A stretch of DNA of 44,757 nucleotides from Hyphomicrobiales bacterium (GTDB lineage Bacteria > Pseudomonadota > Alphaproteobacteria > Rhizobiales > Aestuariivirgaceae). The notes under the pieces were generated by a model. The model had not been told where the DNA came from. It was given only the letters and a program-made list of their open reading frames with translations, and searched no databases. The DNA lies in assembly GCA_027024225.1 (NCBI GenBank), contig JALVSR010000035.1:1-44757 (forward strand). Direction: 5' to 3'. Positions 1 to 9,180 of this stretch are shown piece after piece; position 1 is the first letter of the stretch; the number at the start of each line of letters is the position of its first letter. The position numbers were made by a program, and so were the translations under genes.

Positions 1-598
1 TGAAAGGACATTCAAGGACCACCCGCCCGCTCGCCACGTCTGCGGAAGTCAAGAGCCACAACGTCGGCGGCTTGTGTGTTGGGCAGGCGTGAGAGGACAT
101 TCAAGGACCACCCGCCCGCTCGCTACGTCTGCGGAAGTCAAGAGCCACAACGTCGGCGGCTTGCGTGTTGGGCAGGCGTGAAAGGACATTCAAGGACCAC
201 CCGCCCGCTCGCCACGTCTGCGGAAGTCAAGAGCCACAACGTCAGCGGCTTGCGTGTTGGGCAGGCGTGAGAGGACATTCAAGGACCACCCGCCCGCTCG
301 CCACGTCTGCGGAAGTCAAGAGCCACAACGTCGGCGGCTTGCGTGTTGGGCAGGCGTGAGAGGACATTCAAGGACCACCCGCCCGCTCGCCACGTCTGCG
401 AAAGTCAAGAGCCACAACGTCGGCGGCTTGTGTGTTGGGCAGGCGTGAGAGGACATTCAAGGACCACCCGCCCGCTCGCCACGTCTGCGGAAGTCAAGAG
501 CCACAACGTCGGCGGCTTGTGTGTTGGGCAGGCGTGAGAGGACATTCAAGGACCACCCGCCCGCTCGCCACGTCTGCGGAAGTCAAGAGCCACAACGT
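1..598. repeat. 89-bp tandem repeat array (about 6.6 copies visible)
   Basis: Head-to-tail copies of an 89-bp unit. Counting from the conserved GGACATTC, copies begin at 6, 95, 184, 273, 362, 451 and 540. They differ by only a few substitutions, and the last copy stops at about 598 after some 59 bp. The window opens inside the array, so the total copy number is unknown. The period is not a multiple of three and the open frames across it merely repeat themselves, so I see no gene here. The array ends 3 bp before the left island repeat, so it belongs to the chromosome beyond the 3' end of the tRNA-Ser target rather than to the island. I do not recognise the repeat family. Confidence 0.95.
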
Positions 599-601
599 GG
601 C

Positions 602-614
602 TGGCGGAGAGGAA
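602..614. repeat. left attachment-site repeat of the island (13 bp)
   Basis: The 13-mer TGGCGGAGAGGAA is identical, in the same orientation, to 26073-26085, the last bases (with CCA) of the minus-strand tRNA-Ser gene. A truncated copy of a tRNA 3' end next to a P4-type integrase is the usual sign of a site-specifically integrated island. The identity stops on both sides (601 versus 26072, 615 versus 26086). Confidence 0.75.
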
Positions 615-722
615 ATCCACCTATTTATAGGTATGCGAATCGAAGGACATCCACAACCTTGCCATTCTTCAGCCGTTTATTACTTGCCTTCACCTGAAGT
701 CATCTAGCAAAACCAATATAAT

Positions 723-742
723 TGGGAACTGAATGGGGAACT
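723..742 (+). promoter_or_regulatory. candidate integrase arm-type sites, left end
   Basis: Two G-run motifs about 12 bp apart (GGGAACT and GGGGAACT) lie just inside the left att repeat, upstream of the integrase remnant. A similar pair (GGGGGACT and GGGGGATT) lies just inside the right att repeat at 25996-26015. Paired short repeats at both inner ends are typical of arm-type binding sites for tyrosine recombinases. The assignment rests on position and similarity only. Confidence 0.35.
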
Positions 743-792
743 ATACAGAGAACTATACATCCTATTTCACCACCCAAGTTCGGAGGATGCCA

Positions 793-1950
793 ATGCCCAT
801 TCACAAGCTCAGCCCTCACAAGGTGGCCACGGCTGGCCCGGGGAAATATGAAGATGGTAGTGGCCTGCGTCTGGTTGTTTCTCCATCCGGGTCGCGGAAA
901 TGGGTGTTTCGTTTTACCATCAATGGCTGACGCCTAAAAATGGGGCTGGGGAGCTTTCCAGACGTTTCACTGGCGGAAGCGAGGGAAAAGGCTGCCAAAT
1001 GCCGAAAGCTCGTGAAAGAAGGCGTTGCCCCCATTGAAGTCCGCCGCCAGGCACAGGTGAAAATACCCACCTTTACCAGTCGTGCGGCCCGTTACATACG
1101 TGCGCATCGCAAAGGCTGGAAGAATGCCAAGCACGCCAGGCAATGGGTGAGCACCCTCAAGACTTACGCTTGCCCCGTCATTGGTAACAAGCCGGTGAAC
1201 GCCATCAGTACCGAAGACATTCTGGCGATGCTGTCCCCCATCTGGACGGAGAAAACCGAGACGGCAAAGCGTGTTCAGGGCCGCATTGAAAACATCCTGG
1301 GCTTCGCAGCGGCGCATAAGTGGCGGGATCAGATGAACCCTGCCCGTTGGCGGGGGCATTTGGACAAATTGCTGCCCAGGCCAAGCCGCGTGAAACAGGT
1401 CACTCATCATCCCGCGATGCCATACTCGGAAGTTCCTGCCTTCATGGCAGAACTGGTCAACAATGTGAGCGTTTCTGCCAAGGCGCTACAGTTCCTCATT
1501 CTCACGGCTACACGCACCAGCGAAGTGCTTTTGGCGAAATGGGAAGAAGTCAATCTGGAAGACGCTGTTTGGACAATCCCGGCCGAACGCATGAAGGCGC
1601 GAAGGGAGCACAGGGTGCCCTTGTCCGACACGGCCCTGGACATCCTCAAATCTCTGCCACGCATTGAAGGCAATCCTTATGTATTTCCCGGAGCGCGCCA
1701 TGGAAGACCGCTCTCGAATATGGCGCTCCTCCAGCTCATGCGAAAAATGGGATATGGCTCTGAGGGCGAGCGTGGGCCGCATGTGCCACATGGTTTCCGC
1801 TCGAGCTTTCGCCACTGTGCAGGCGAGGTCTCGAGTTTTCCCCGGGATATGGCGGAAATGGCGCTGGCCCACGTGATCAAGAACAAGGCAGAGGCCGCCT
1901 GCCGGCGCGGCGACCTGTTCGCCAAGCGTCACAAGATAATGCAGGCGTGA
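793..1950 (+). pseudogene. P4-type tyrosine recombinase (island integrase), inactivated
   Basis: The product resembles P4-family integrases that insert islands at tRNA 3' ends. The N-terminal DUF4102-like part is recognisable (GKYEDGSGLRLVVSPSG, then KWVFRF), as are the catalytic-domain motifs TATRTSEVL (first Arg), HGFRSSFR (H-x-x-R) and EMALAH. Two lesions are visible. Codon 928-930 is TGA, in frame between the two halves, where the family has a basic residue (NG-R-R); the frame continues unchanged after it. Codon 1900-1902 is TGC (Cys) in EAACRRGDL, where the family has the nucleophilic Tyr (EAAYRRGDL). Either lesion should abolish activity. I chose ATG 793 because GGAGG lies 6 nt upstream; ATG 733 and ATG 787 are also in frame. 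A restart at ATG 940 would lack the N-terminal DNA-binding region and still lack the Tyr. Confidence 0.9.
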
Positions 1951-2709
1951 GCGAATTTCGTGAGCAGCGAAATAAGGAAATCGGAAAGGTGGTTGCCATG
2001 GAAAGCAGGCGATAAGGGGAAATTCATTCCCAAGCGCAGATCCAGGGAATGCCTACGCAATAGAATGCAGAATACACGGAAATGCCGCTCGTGAATCGAA
2101 AAGGGACCTTTAACATGGAACAAGATGCACAGCCGCCGCGGCCCGGTATGCCTCCCAAATTTCCGAGATCATAGAGGTTCCGTTTCCATTGCCCTTACTT
2201 ATTTGTCCAGAAGCAGCCTGGTTGAGGCGCAGGAATTACCTACAAGCATTCGATGAATATGACTGCAATGATAATAGCGGCGAAAAGGCTGTCGGGACCC
2301 CTGTCGCAGCGGATGGATATGTGTCAAGAATTTTTCAGCCTGACGAAGAAACGCTACGCCACATTGCATTTGCAATAGAGATATTCGTCATGCGGGAATA
2401 TCTTGCGTATCCTGTAACAAGGGGCGCGGACGGCAACGCCGCGCTTGGCCAGGGCATCCCGGAAGGCCTTGCCATCAGCACAAAGAAATCACCCTCAAAT
2501 TGCCTTGCCATGCAATATTATGGATCCTGAATCTAGCCATGCATTTCCATGCAGAATGACCTCAGAAGCATCTTCGCCGCAAACTTGTTGTGACATGAAC
2601 GGGCTGCTCGGCCTGGGCGGCCTGTTCCATTCTCATCGTTTTGCCTGCTACAAAATCCATTGACGACGGGCTGGCGGCACCGTCACATCAATCTTTGTGG
2701 AAACGGAAA
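1951..2709. other. gene-poor stretch between integrase remnant and cas6
   Basis: About 760 bp without a gene I can support. The longest frame (2189-2530, 113 codons, TTG start) has no convincing ribosome binding site and matches no family I recognise. Composition is more AT-rich than the cas genes. The stretch must contain the promoter of the cas operon, but I could not pick a convincing -35/-10 pair. Confidence 0.6.
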
Positions 2710-3666
2710 ATGCAGGCATTTCCACTAGGCATTGGCCTCTATCGGTTTCATTTTCGTGTGCTGCAGGATTTCTTCCTGCCAGCGCTGGAAGCCAATGTCT
2801 GGCGCAGCGTGCTGGGCATGCAGCTGAAGCGCATGAGCGACGGCCAGGCCGCCGCCCCGGACAACCTTTCCATGCCTCCCTCCGAGCTTTACGCCTATTT
2901 CATGGAAACGCCGCCGCCGCCGGATGCACGCCTGATGCGGCTCTACCGGCAAACGCCGCATCCGTGGCTCCTGCGCTGCGCCTGGCGCGATGGGGAAATC
3001 CGCCTGCGGGAGGGTGATGCCCATGTGCTGCCAGTCACCCTTTTCGGCAAGGCCAACGGCCTGCTGGCGGTGATCATCCTGGCGCTGTCCCGCGCCGCAG
3101 CACAGGGGCTGGGCAAGCAGCGCGGCCAGATGCGCCTGATACGAGTGAAGATGCAGCCCGAGCCGGATACGGACGATATCATCACCGTGTTCGAATACGG
3201 CGGTCCGCTCTCCAGCGCTGCCCCCTGGCGCCCGAAAGTGCCGGAAATGCCCGGCAACGGACGCCTCCTGCTGGAGCTGCAAACGCCTCTGCGGCTGGTG
3301 GTGCAGAAAAAGGTGCTCTCGCCACGGCGCTTCGATTCCCCCTATCCCTTGCTGATGAACCTCGTCCGCCGCGCCAGCATGCTGTGCGCCTTTCATGGCG
3401 ATCACGAGCTGCAGGCGGACTATGCCGCGCTCAAGCACGCCGCCCAGCGGGCACGGCTGGTGGAAGCATCACTTGAATGGCGCGATCAGCACCGCTGGTC
3501 TTCCCGCACTCAACGGAAGGTGCCGCTGGGCGGCGTAACGGGACGGCTGCTGCTGGACCTCTCGGAAGCGGCGCCGCTTTGGCCCTTCCTGTGGCTGGGC
3601 CAATGGTTGCACGCCGGCAAAGGCGCGGTGCTGGGGCTGGGACGCTATACCATCCGCCCGGCCTGA
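2710..3666 (+). CDS. cas6: Cas6 CRISPR RNA-processing endoribonuclease (RAMP)
   Basis: Cas6 cuts the long array transcript inside each repeat to give unit crRNAs. The protein (318 aa) has the two-ferredoxin RAMP layout: an opening strand (IGLYRFHFR), a central region with PVTLFGKANG, and the C-terminal glycine-rich signature GKGAVLGLGRY followed by a strand and stop, as in the Cas6 C-terminal domain (PF10040 type) seen with type III loci. The catalytic residue cannot be assigned by eye. ATG 2710 begins at the first family-like residues; an in-frame TTG at 2641 would add 23 residues without family resemblance. It is the first gene of the cas cluster. Its substrate is the array at 17881-24349, whose repeat has a CCCT/AGGG stem 8 nt from its 3' end in the older register. 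Confidence 0.85.
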   Translation: MQAFPLGIGLYRFHFRVLQDFFLPALEANVWRSVLGMQLKRMSDGQAAAPDNLSMPPSELYAYFMETPPPPDARLMRLYRQTPHPWLLRCAWRDGEIRLREGDAHVLPVTLFGKANGLLAVIILALSRAAAQGLGKQRGQMRLIRVKMQPEPDTDDIITVFEYGGPLSSAAPWRPKVPEMPGNGRLLLELQTPLRLVVQKKVLSPRRFDSPYPLLMNLVRRASMLCAFHGDHELQADYAALKHAAQRARLVEASLEWRDQHRWSSRTQRKVPLGGVTGRLLLDLSEAAPLWPFLWLGQWLHAGKGAVLGLGRYTIRPA

Positions 3667-3755
3667 CAGAATGAGAAGCTTTTCGTGCTTCATGCGTGAC
3701 GCCCGCAGGTTGCATGTTTTCCCAGAACACCGTACTCTTTCGCCCGAGAGGAGAA

Positions 3756-4931
3756 ATGGGAGGCATGCAACCGGCAACCCAGGCGGGCACCGCCGCCACT
3801 ATTCCCGAGCCTGCGATGTTTCCCAGGCGCGCCCTGTTGCTGGTGGCGGGGCTTACGCCGCAGATCGTGACGGAAACGCTTTACGCCCTGTGCGTGAAGC
3901 GGACACCGGTCTTCATTCCCACCGAAATTCATCTGCTCACCACGAAGGAAGGCGCCGAGCGGGCGCGGCTGATGCTGCTGGGCGAGGAGCCTGGATATCT
4001 TCGGCGCTTCTGCGAGGACTACGATCTGCCCGAACTGGCCGGCGCCTTTCCCGAAGAGAACATCCACGTGGTGCACGGGCCGGATGGCACTCCGCTGCGC
4101 GACATCGTAACGGAAGAGGACAATGCCGCGGTGGCAGACGCCATCATGCGCCAGGTCCGGGAACTGGCGGCAGACGAGACGTGTGCCATTCATGCTTCCG
4201 TCGCCGGCGGGCGCAAGACCATGGGCGTGGCCCTGGCGCTGGCCATGAGCCTTTTCGGGCGGCCGCAGGATGCGCTTTCGCACGTGCTGGTCTCGCCGCC
4301 GTTCGAGTCGCACCCGGAGTTCTTTTATCCGCCGCCGCAGCCGAAGGTGTTGCTGGTGGGCGCGCCGCCGCAGCAGCGGCCCATTTCCACCGATGAAGCG
4401 GATGTGCAATTGGCCGAGCTTCCCTTTCTGCGCCTTTCGGGTCTGTTGGACAGGACGCTGCTGACAGGTGCGGAAAGCTGGCGCGAGCTGATAGCCCGCG
4501 CACAGGCGAACATTGGCGCGCCGAAGCTGGTTATCGATACCGACAAATGCCTTGTGAAGGCGGGCGGCACGACGGTGCGCATGCCGCCGGTGGCGCTGGC
4601 GTTCATGCTGATGATGGCGCGGGCGGCGCGGGAAGAACGCAAGCTGAAATGCCCTGCCGATGGCGCGCCGGACATGGAACAGGCGCGCTGGCTGCGGGAA
4701 GCCATGCAGATGCTGGGCTGCACCGGGGCGCAGCAGGAGCGCACGCGGGCAGCCCTGGCGCGGGGAATGGACAAGAGCTTCTTCGAGCGCACCAAGAACA
4801 AGGTCAACGAGGCGCTGCGCAAGGCGCTGGGGCCGGGCCCCGCAGCCCCCTATCTCATCGGCCGCAAGCGGATTGGGCAGGAATTCCTTCACGGCCTCAC
4901 CCTGCCGCCGGAAGCCATCGAGATCATCTGA
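3756..4931 (+). CDS. CARF-domain protein of the NE0113 (TIGR02584) family, ring-nuclease-like
   Basis: The protein (391 aa) has an N-terminal Rossmann-like CARF domain: strand RRALLLVAGLTPQIVTETLYAL at about residues 24-45, an invariant-looking ASVAGGRKTM loop near 150, then strand HVLVSPPF. Its C-terminal third (FERTKNKVNEALRKAL, then PYLIGRK) looks like a winged-helix segment. I see no HEPN R-x4-H motif, so it is not a Csm6-type ribonuclease by sequence. The family is listed in databases as a CRISPR-associated ring nuclease, that is, an enzyme that degrades cyclic oligoadenylate; activity here is inferred. ATG 3756 has GAGAGGAG directly upstream, so I prefer it to ATG 3696. It sits between cas6 and cmr1, 11 nt before cmr1, so it is probably cotranscribed. 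A regulatory role for the winged-helix part is an alternative. Confidence 0.75.
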   Translation: MGGMQPATQAGTAATIPEPAMFPRRALLLVAGLTPQIVTETLYALCVKRTPVFIPTEIHLLTTKEGAERARLMLLGEEPGYLRRFCEDYDLPELAGAFPEENIHVVHGPDGTPLRDIVTEEDNAAVADAIMRQVRELAADETCAIHASVAGGRKTMGVALALAMSLFGRPQDALSHVLVSPPFESHPEFFYPPPQPKVLLVGAPPQQRPISTDEADVQLAELPFLRLSGLLDRTLLTGAESWRELIARAQANIGAPKLVIDTDKCLVKAGGTTVRMPPVALAFMLMMARAAREERKLKCPADGAPDMEQARWLREAMQMLGCTGAQQERTRAALARGMDKSFFERTKNKVNEALRKALGPGPAAPYLIGRKRIGQEFLHGLTLPPEAIEII

Positions 4932-4942
4932 GGGAGGAGAGG

Positions 4943-6034
4943 ATGCCGGAAAAGCTGGAATACAAGGTTGAGTTCGTCACCCCGGCCTTTCTGGGCAATG
5001 CCGAACAAAAGGGGCAATGGCGCACGCCGCCGTTCAAGGCGCTGCTGCGGCGGTGGTGGCGCATCCTGCACGCGGCTGAGGTGGACTACGACTGGAAGGA
5101 ACTACGGCGGCGAGAAGGGCTGTTGTGGGGTAATGCGTTTCTGGAAAGGAATGATCTGCCGGAGAATGAGCGTGCGAGGCGCAAGAATGGGCACTGCCGG
5201 TCGCAAATCTTGCTGCGTTTGCAGCATTGGGATGGAGGCACCCTACCATCCAGAGATTGGAATAAGAAAGTCCACACTGGCAAGGTGGCTCCCCGTCCGC
5301 GTGTTCCGGACCAGAAGCTGCCTGTTTCTCTTTATCTGGGGTATGGTGTGATCAACCAGAGAACCCGTATTCTCGATCGCGATAGGGAGCCTGCCATCGC
5401 TGCAGGAGAGTCCAATCTCTTGATACTTCTTTCCCAAAACTCTGAATTCAACGATATGCTGGAGTTTTTGATGCGTATTATTCATACCTTTGGTGCCGTT
5501 GGAAGCCGGTCAAATAATGGATGGGGTTCGCTATACCTTCCTGATTTACAAACTGTACAACCTGAAGAAGTTCCAGCGCAACCATTGCAAAAATGCCTCA
5601 CAGAACAGTGGCCTCATGCGTTTGGTCTTGATGACAAAGGGCTTCTGATTTGGCGAACCCCCAATCAAAGTGAATGGGAGAAAGTGTTGGACGACTTTGC
5701 TCGTATCAAGGTGGAGATAAGAACCATCGGAAAGCAAGCCAAGGGAAATGGCATATCTGGTGTTGTTCTATTGGGTTATCCAGCAGGAAGGGATCATCGT
5801 TATTTCAGAGACAAGTCTGCTAGGTGGGGATCCCAAATTCGCATGAAAACCTGCCGCGACGGCAGTCAATACTACGGGCTGATTTATCACCTTCCACATA
5901 CGCTTCCCAAAGTGCTCAGGGATCAGCTTGGCGAACATCAGCAGGCTTGGCTTCAGAAAAACCAACGAATGATTTGGAGCGCAATTCATAATTATCTTGA
6001 CAAGAATCTCGAGCGCTGGGGAGGTGCGGCATGA
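4943..6034 (+). CDS. cmr1: Cmr1 (Cas7-family RAMP, type III-B effector)
   Basis: Cmr1 caps the Cmr complex near the crRNA 3' end and helps bind target RNA. The 363-aa protein shows the Cmr1 signatures: EFVTPAFLG at residues 10-18, the aromatic/basic helix RRWWRILHA at 36-44, and GSRSNNGWGSL, equivalent to the GxGSRxxxGxGS loop of the family. ATG 4943 is preceded by GGAGGAGAGG. A longer open frame runs upstream inside the previous gene, but it has no Cmr1 similarity. Its stop overlaps the start of cas10 by 4 nt. The second half (about 5330-6030) is visibly richer in A/T than the neighbouring genes, which may reflect mosaic origin. Confidence 0.88.
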   Translation: MPEKLEYKVEFVTPAFLGNAEQKGQWRTPPFKALLRRWWRILHAAEVDYDWKELRRREGLLWGNAFLERNDLPENERARRKNGHCRSQILLRLQHWDGGTLPSRDWNKKVHTGKVAPRPRVPDQKLPVSLYLGYGVINQRTRILDRDREPAIAAGESNLLILLSQNSEFNDMLEFLMRIIHTFGAVGSRSNNGWGSLYLPDLQTVQPEEVPAQPLQKCLTEQWPHAFGLDDKGLLIWRTPNQSEWEKVLDDFARIKVEIRTIGKQAKGNGISGVVLLGYPAGRDHRYFRDKSARWGSQIRMKTCRDGSQYYGLIYHLPHTLPKVLRDQLGEHQQAWLQKNQRMIWSAIHNYLDKNLERWGGAA

Positions 6035-9000
6035 GTGGCGGATTCGAAACTCCCTGCCTTGTGGCTGATGAAAGGGTGTGGCGGGCGAAGGCAGCAGCCT
6101 GGTTGCATGACCCGGGCGAGAAGCAGCTCATCCTGTTCTACCGCCATCATGAAAAAGGCAATGTTCGGCGCCTTTCCGAACTGCTTCTGGGAAAGGAGGC
6201 AAAGCAAAACCTGATTCCGGAAGCCGATCATTGGGCCGCCGCCGCCGACAGGCCGCAATTTGAATTCGAGGGAGCGCACGCGCCCCAGATACGGTTTTGC
6301 AAGGATGGCGAACTCGTTCATCCGTTGGCCGGGCTGCATTTCGAACTGGGCACACTCGAATGCGATGACGACAGCCTTGATGCACTCGAGAATGAAATTT
6401 TCGAAAAGGCTTCAAGGCTTTTGCAAAAGACCCTGGACAGGGAGCTGCGGAACGACGCGGCCACTCCGGATAATGCCGATGAACTGAGAAAGGCTCTTCT
6501 CGCCCTGTGGCGGTTCCTGCCGGAGATGGCCTTCGCACCGGAGGGGCTGGGGCACCTGTGGCGGCTGCTGCCGGCGGATTCGCGGGTGCCGGATCATTCC
6601 ATCTGGACGCATCTTGACCTTGCTTCCGCCATTGCCGGCGCCTTTGCCGCCGATGATGACGAACGCCTCGCCCTGCTCATCGTCTCCATCGGCCCGGTGC
6701 AGGACTTCATCGCGCAGGCCCGCTCCACCTCCGACCTGTGGGCCGGCTCGCACCTGCTTTCGCACCTGGCGCTGGAGGCCATGAAGCCGCTGCTGTGCCG
6801 GTTTGGCCCGGATGCGGTGATCTTCCCCCACCTGCGCGGCGTGCCGCAGGTGGATGCCTGGCTGGTGCGCGAGATGGGCATCCCGGCGGAGCTGTTCGAC
6901 ACCATTGGCGTGGACTGGCGGCAGGTGAAGACAGACTTCAACCCGCTGTTCGTGGCCACGCTACCCAACCTGTTCGTAGCCATCGTGCCGCAATCGCAGG
7001 CGGAAGAACTGGCGCGAGAAGCGGCGGAAGCGGCACGCGAGGCCATACGTTCTCTGGCACTGGATGAGGTAATGAGCCGCCTGCTCGATGTTGCCGGTAT
7101 CAAGGACGTGCCGGAAATGATGATCGAGCAGATCGAGGAACAACTCCGGGATTTCCCGGAAGTGCACTGGGCTGCGGTGCCCTGGGCCAGGCGCGGCGAG
7201 AGCATGGAAAAGGCGCAAGAACAGCTGAAAGAACTGCTTGTCTTGTTGACAGGAACGCAAGAGGGAGAAGAACCGGGCATTTTCAGTCAAAAGTTCTGGA
7301 AAGCCTTTGCCAGAAAATACGACACGAACATCTTCAAATACGAACCCAACGCCGGCCTGCTATATCCGGCCATCTATTCCGCGCTCACCCGCGTGCAGGC
7401 GGCGGCCAAGGCCGTGCGCCCCTTCCAGCAGACGGCGCAGGAGGGATTCCGCTGCACCCTGTGCGGCGAACGCGAATGGCTGACAACCGAGCGCGAGCAC
7501 CTGCACTGGACGGCGGCGCAGCGTCAGACCAATGCGGAGAGTGGCAATCGAACACTGTGGTGGCGCATCATCAAAGGCGGTGGGAAAAGGAGCTGGGTGC
7601 GACGGGGTGACCACCTGTGCGCCATCTGTGCCAGCAAGCGCCTGTGGCCGGACATCTTCACCGACAGGATCCACGGCAAGACAGACGACGCTGAAAACAC
7701 CGAGCCGTTGGTGAAGGACGACGAGTTCAGCCGCCGTTTCGTCGTCTCCACCCACACGCTGGCGCTGGCGGATGACCTGAAACGCATCATCCAGAAGCCA
7801 GAACTGCGCCAGAAAGTGATTGATGTGGCGGAAACGGATACGGATTTCACGAATGCGGATACAACTGCCTTGCCACGCCATCTTGCGCGCTACCTGGAAA
7901 AGGTGGGAACTCCCGAACTCAGGAAGCGTATCAAGCAAATCCCCGCATATATCGACGATTTGCGCAATCCGCCGGAGCGGGAGGGCCGCCGAGACGAACA
8001 AAAGCTTCAACAATTCCTTTCCAGCATCGGGCTGGATGCGCACGAGCGCTATTACGCGCTGCTGCTGATGGATGGCGACCGCATGGGCGCGTGGCTGTCG
8101 GCGGAAAAGGATGCGGAAAATTACCTTTTGCGGGTGAAAGAGCGGCTGCATTCCGCCGTGGTGAGGGAAGCCGAAAAGACCGCCGGCAAGGATGCGCTTG
8201 CCTATCTGAAGAGCCTCTGTCCGCCCTCACCAGCACGCCACGTGAGCATCTCCTCTGCGCTCAACGGTTTTGCGCTGGATCTGGTCCGCACCGTCGTGGA
8301 GGACTTGTGCAACGGCAAGGTCATTTATGCCGGCGGCGATGACGTGCTGGCCATGCTCACGATAGAGGATGCGCTGAAGGCAGCCACGACCTTGCGTTTT
8401 CTCTACAGCGGCCATCTGCCAGAAGGTGCGAAGGAATTGCTGCCGGATGTCTGGAACAACAGAACCGAGCAATTTGAACCGTTTGAAAACCGGTTCGATG
8501 TCGAGAAGGGATTCGTTCATGACAAGTGGAACAAGCGCCTCTACATGACCATGGGGCCGCGGGCCACGGCTTCCGCCGGGCTGGTCATTGCCCATTACCT
8601 GATGCCGCTGTCGCGCGCGCTGAAAGAGCTGCGCGCCACCGAAAAAGTGGCCAAGGACGCCGGACGCAACGCGCTGGCGGTGCGCGTGATCAAGCGTTCC
8701 GGCACCGTGGCCACGGCGGTGGGCGAATGGCCGAAACTGGCCGTGGAAGATGGCGCCATTGTCGAGAAAACGGCTTTCGCCAACACCTTCCCCGGCCTGC
8801 TGGCCCGCTTCGCCGAAGCCGTCCGCTCCAAGAAGCTCTCGCGCCGCGTGGCCTATCACACCTATCAGCACATCGAGCGGCTGCCCGACCGAAAGCTTTC
8901 CGGCCTTGAGGAGAAGAGCTGGAATGCCATGCTCGAGGCCATGCTGGTGCATCAGTTCAAGCAGCAGGCGCAGAAGCAGGCGCAGAAGAAAGAATGCCAT

Positions 9001-9180
9001 GGCGAAATGACTCGGCTGGCCCACGACATCGCCGCCTGGGCCTGTGCACGGAATAACCCGCTGCACGAGCTGCGCGAGTTCCTGGGCGTCGCGGAGTTCC
9101 TGGGGCGCCGCGAAGATGAGCGTGGCGCGCAGGACAACGGTGGCAATGATGCACCCGAAGCACGGGAGGCTGCGGCATGA
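6031..9180 (+). CDS. cas10: Cas10/Cmr2, large subunit and cyclic oligoadenylate synthase
   Basis: Cas10 is the signalling subunit of the type III-B complex. On target RNA binding its palm domain converts ATP to cyclic oligoadenylate. In the 1049-aa product an N-terminal HD-like start is present (AWLHDPGEKQ, H26-D27), followed by the Cmr2 helix SIGPVQDFIAQARSTSDLW, a zinc finger C475-x2-C478 with C530-x2-C533, a first palm-like segment ALLLMDGDRMG (D681, D683), and the cyclase signature GGDD at residues 768-771 (8332-8343). With GGDD intact, cOA synthesis is expected, which agrees with three CARF/SAVED-type genes in the same cluster. The HD region is of the short Cmr2 type, and DNase activity cannot be judged from it. 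Start overlaps cmr1 by 4 nt and the stop overlaps cmr3 by 4 nt, indicating translational coupling. Confidence 0.95.
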   Translation: MSGGFETPCLVADERVWRAKAAAWLHDPGEKQLILFYRHHEKGNVRRLSELLLGKEAKQNLIPEADHWAAAADRPQFEFEGAHAPQIRFCKDGELVHPLAGLHFELGTLECDDDSLDALENEIFEKASRLLQKTLDRELRNDAATPDNADELRKALLALWRFLPEMAFAPEGLGHLWRLLPADSRVPDHSIWTHLDLASAIAGAFAADDDERLALLIVSIGPVQDFIAQARSTSDLWAGSHLLSHLALEAMKPLLCRFGPDAVIFPHLRGVPQVDAWLVREMGIPAELFDTIGVDWRQVKTDFNPLFVATLPNLFVAIVPQSQAEELAREAAEAAREAIRSLALDEVMSRLLDVAGIKDVPEMMIEQIEEQLRDFPEVHWAAVPWARRGESMEKAQEQLKELLVLLTGTQEGEEPGIFSQKFWKAFARKYDTNIFKYEPNAGLLYPAIYSALTRVQAAAKAVRPFQQTAQEGFRCTLCGEREWLTTEREHLHWTAAQRQTNAESGNRTLWWRIIKGGGKRSWVRRGDHLCAICASKRLWPDIFTDRIHGKTDDAENTEPLVKDDEFSRRFVVSTHTLALADDLKRIIQKPELRQKVIDVAETDTDFTNADTTALPRHLARYLEKVGTPELRKRIKQIPAYIDDLRNPPEREGRRDEQKLQQFLSSIGLDAHERYYALLLMDGDRMGAWLSAEKDAENYLLRVKERLHSAVVREAEKTAGKDALAYLKSLCPPSPARHVSISSALNGFALDLVRTVVEDLCNGKVIYAGGDDVLAMLTIEDALKAATTLRFLYSGHLPEGAKELLPDVWNNRTEQFEPFENRFDVEKGFVHDKWNKRLYMTMGPRATASAGLVIAHYLMPLSRALKELRATEKVAKDAGRNALAVRVIKRSGTVATAVGEWPKLAVEDGAIVEKTAFANTFPGLLARFAEAVRSKKLSRRVAYHTYQHIERLPDRKLSGLEEKSWNAMLEAMLVHQFKQQAQKQAQKKECHGEMTRLAHDIAAWACARNNPLHELREFLGVAEFLGRREDERGAQDNGGNDAPEAREAAA

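Noticed and set aside
76-707. Overlapping 64-91-codon frames in the 89-bp repeats
   Set aside because: All are the same frame restarting in each copy. The period is not a multiple of three, and there is no ribosome binding site or family match.
928-930. TGA in the integrase as selenocysteine or programmed read-through
   Set aside because: The position is normally basic, no selenocysteine element is visible, and the catalytic Tyr is also lost, so simple decay is the better explanation.
2189-2530. 113-codon frame with TTG start between integrase and cas6
   Set aside because: No family, no clear ribosome binding site, and composition unlike the neighbouring genes. It cannot be supported as a gene.
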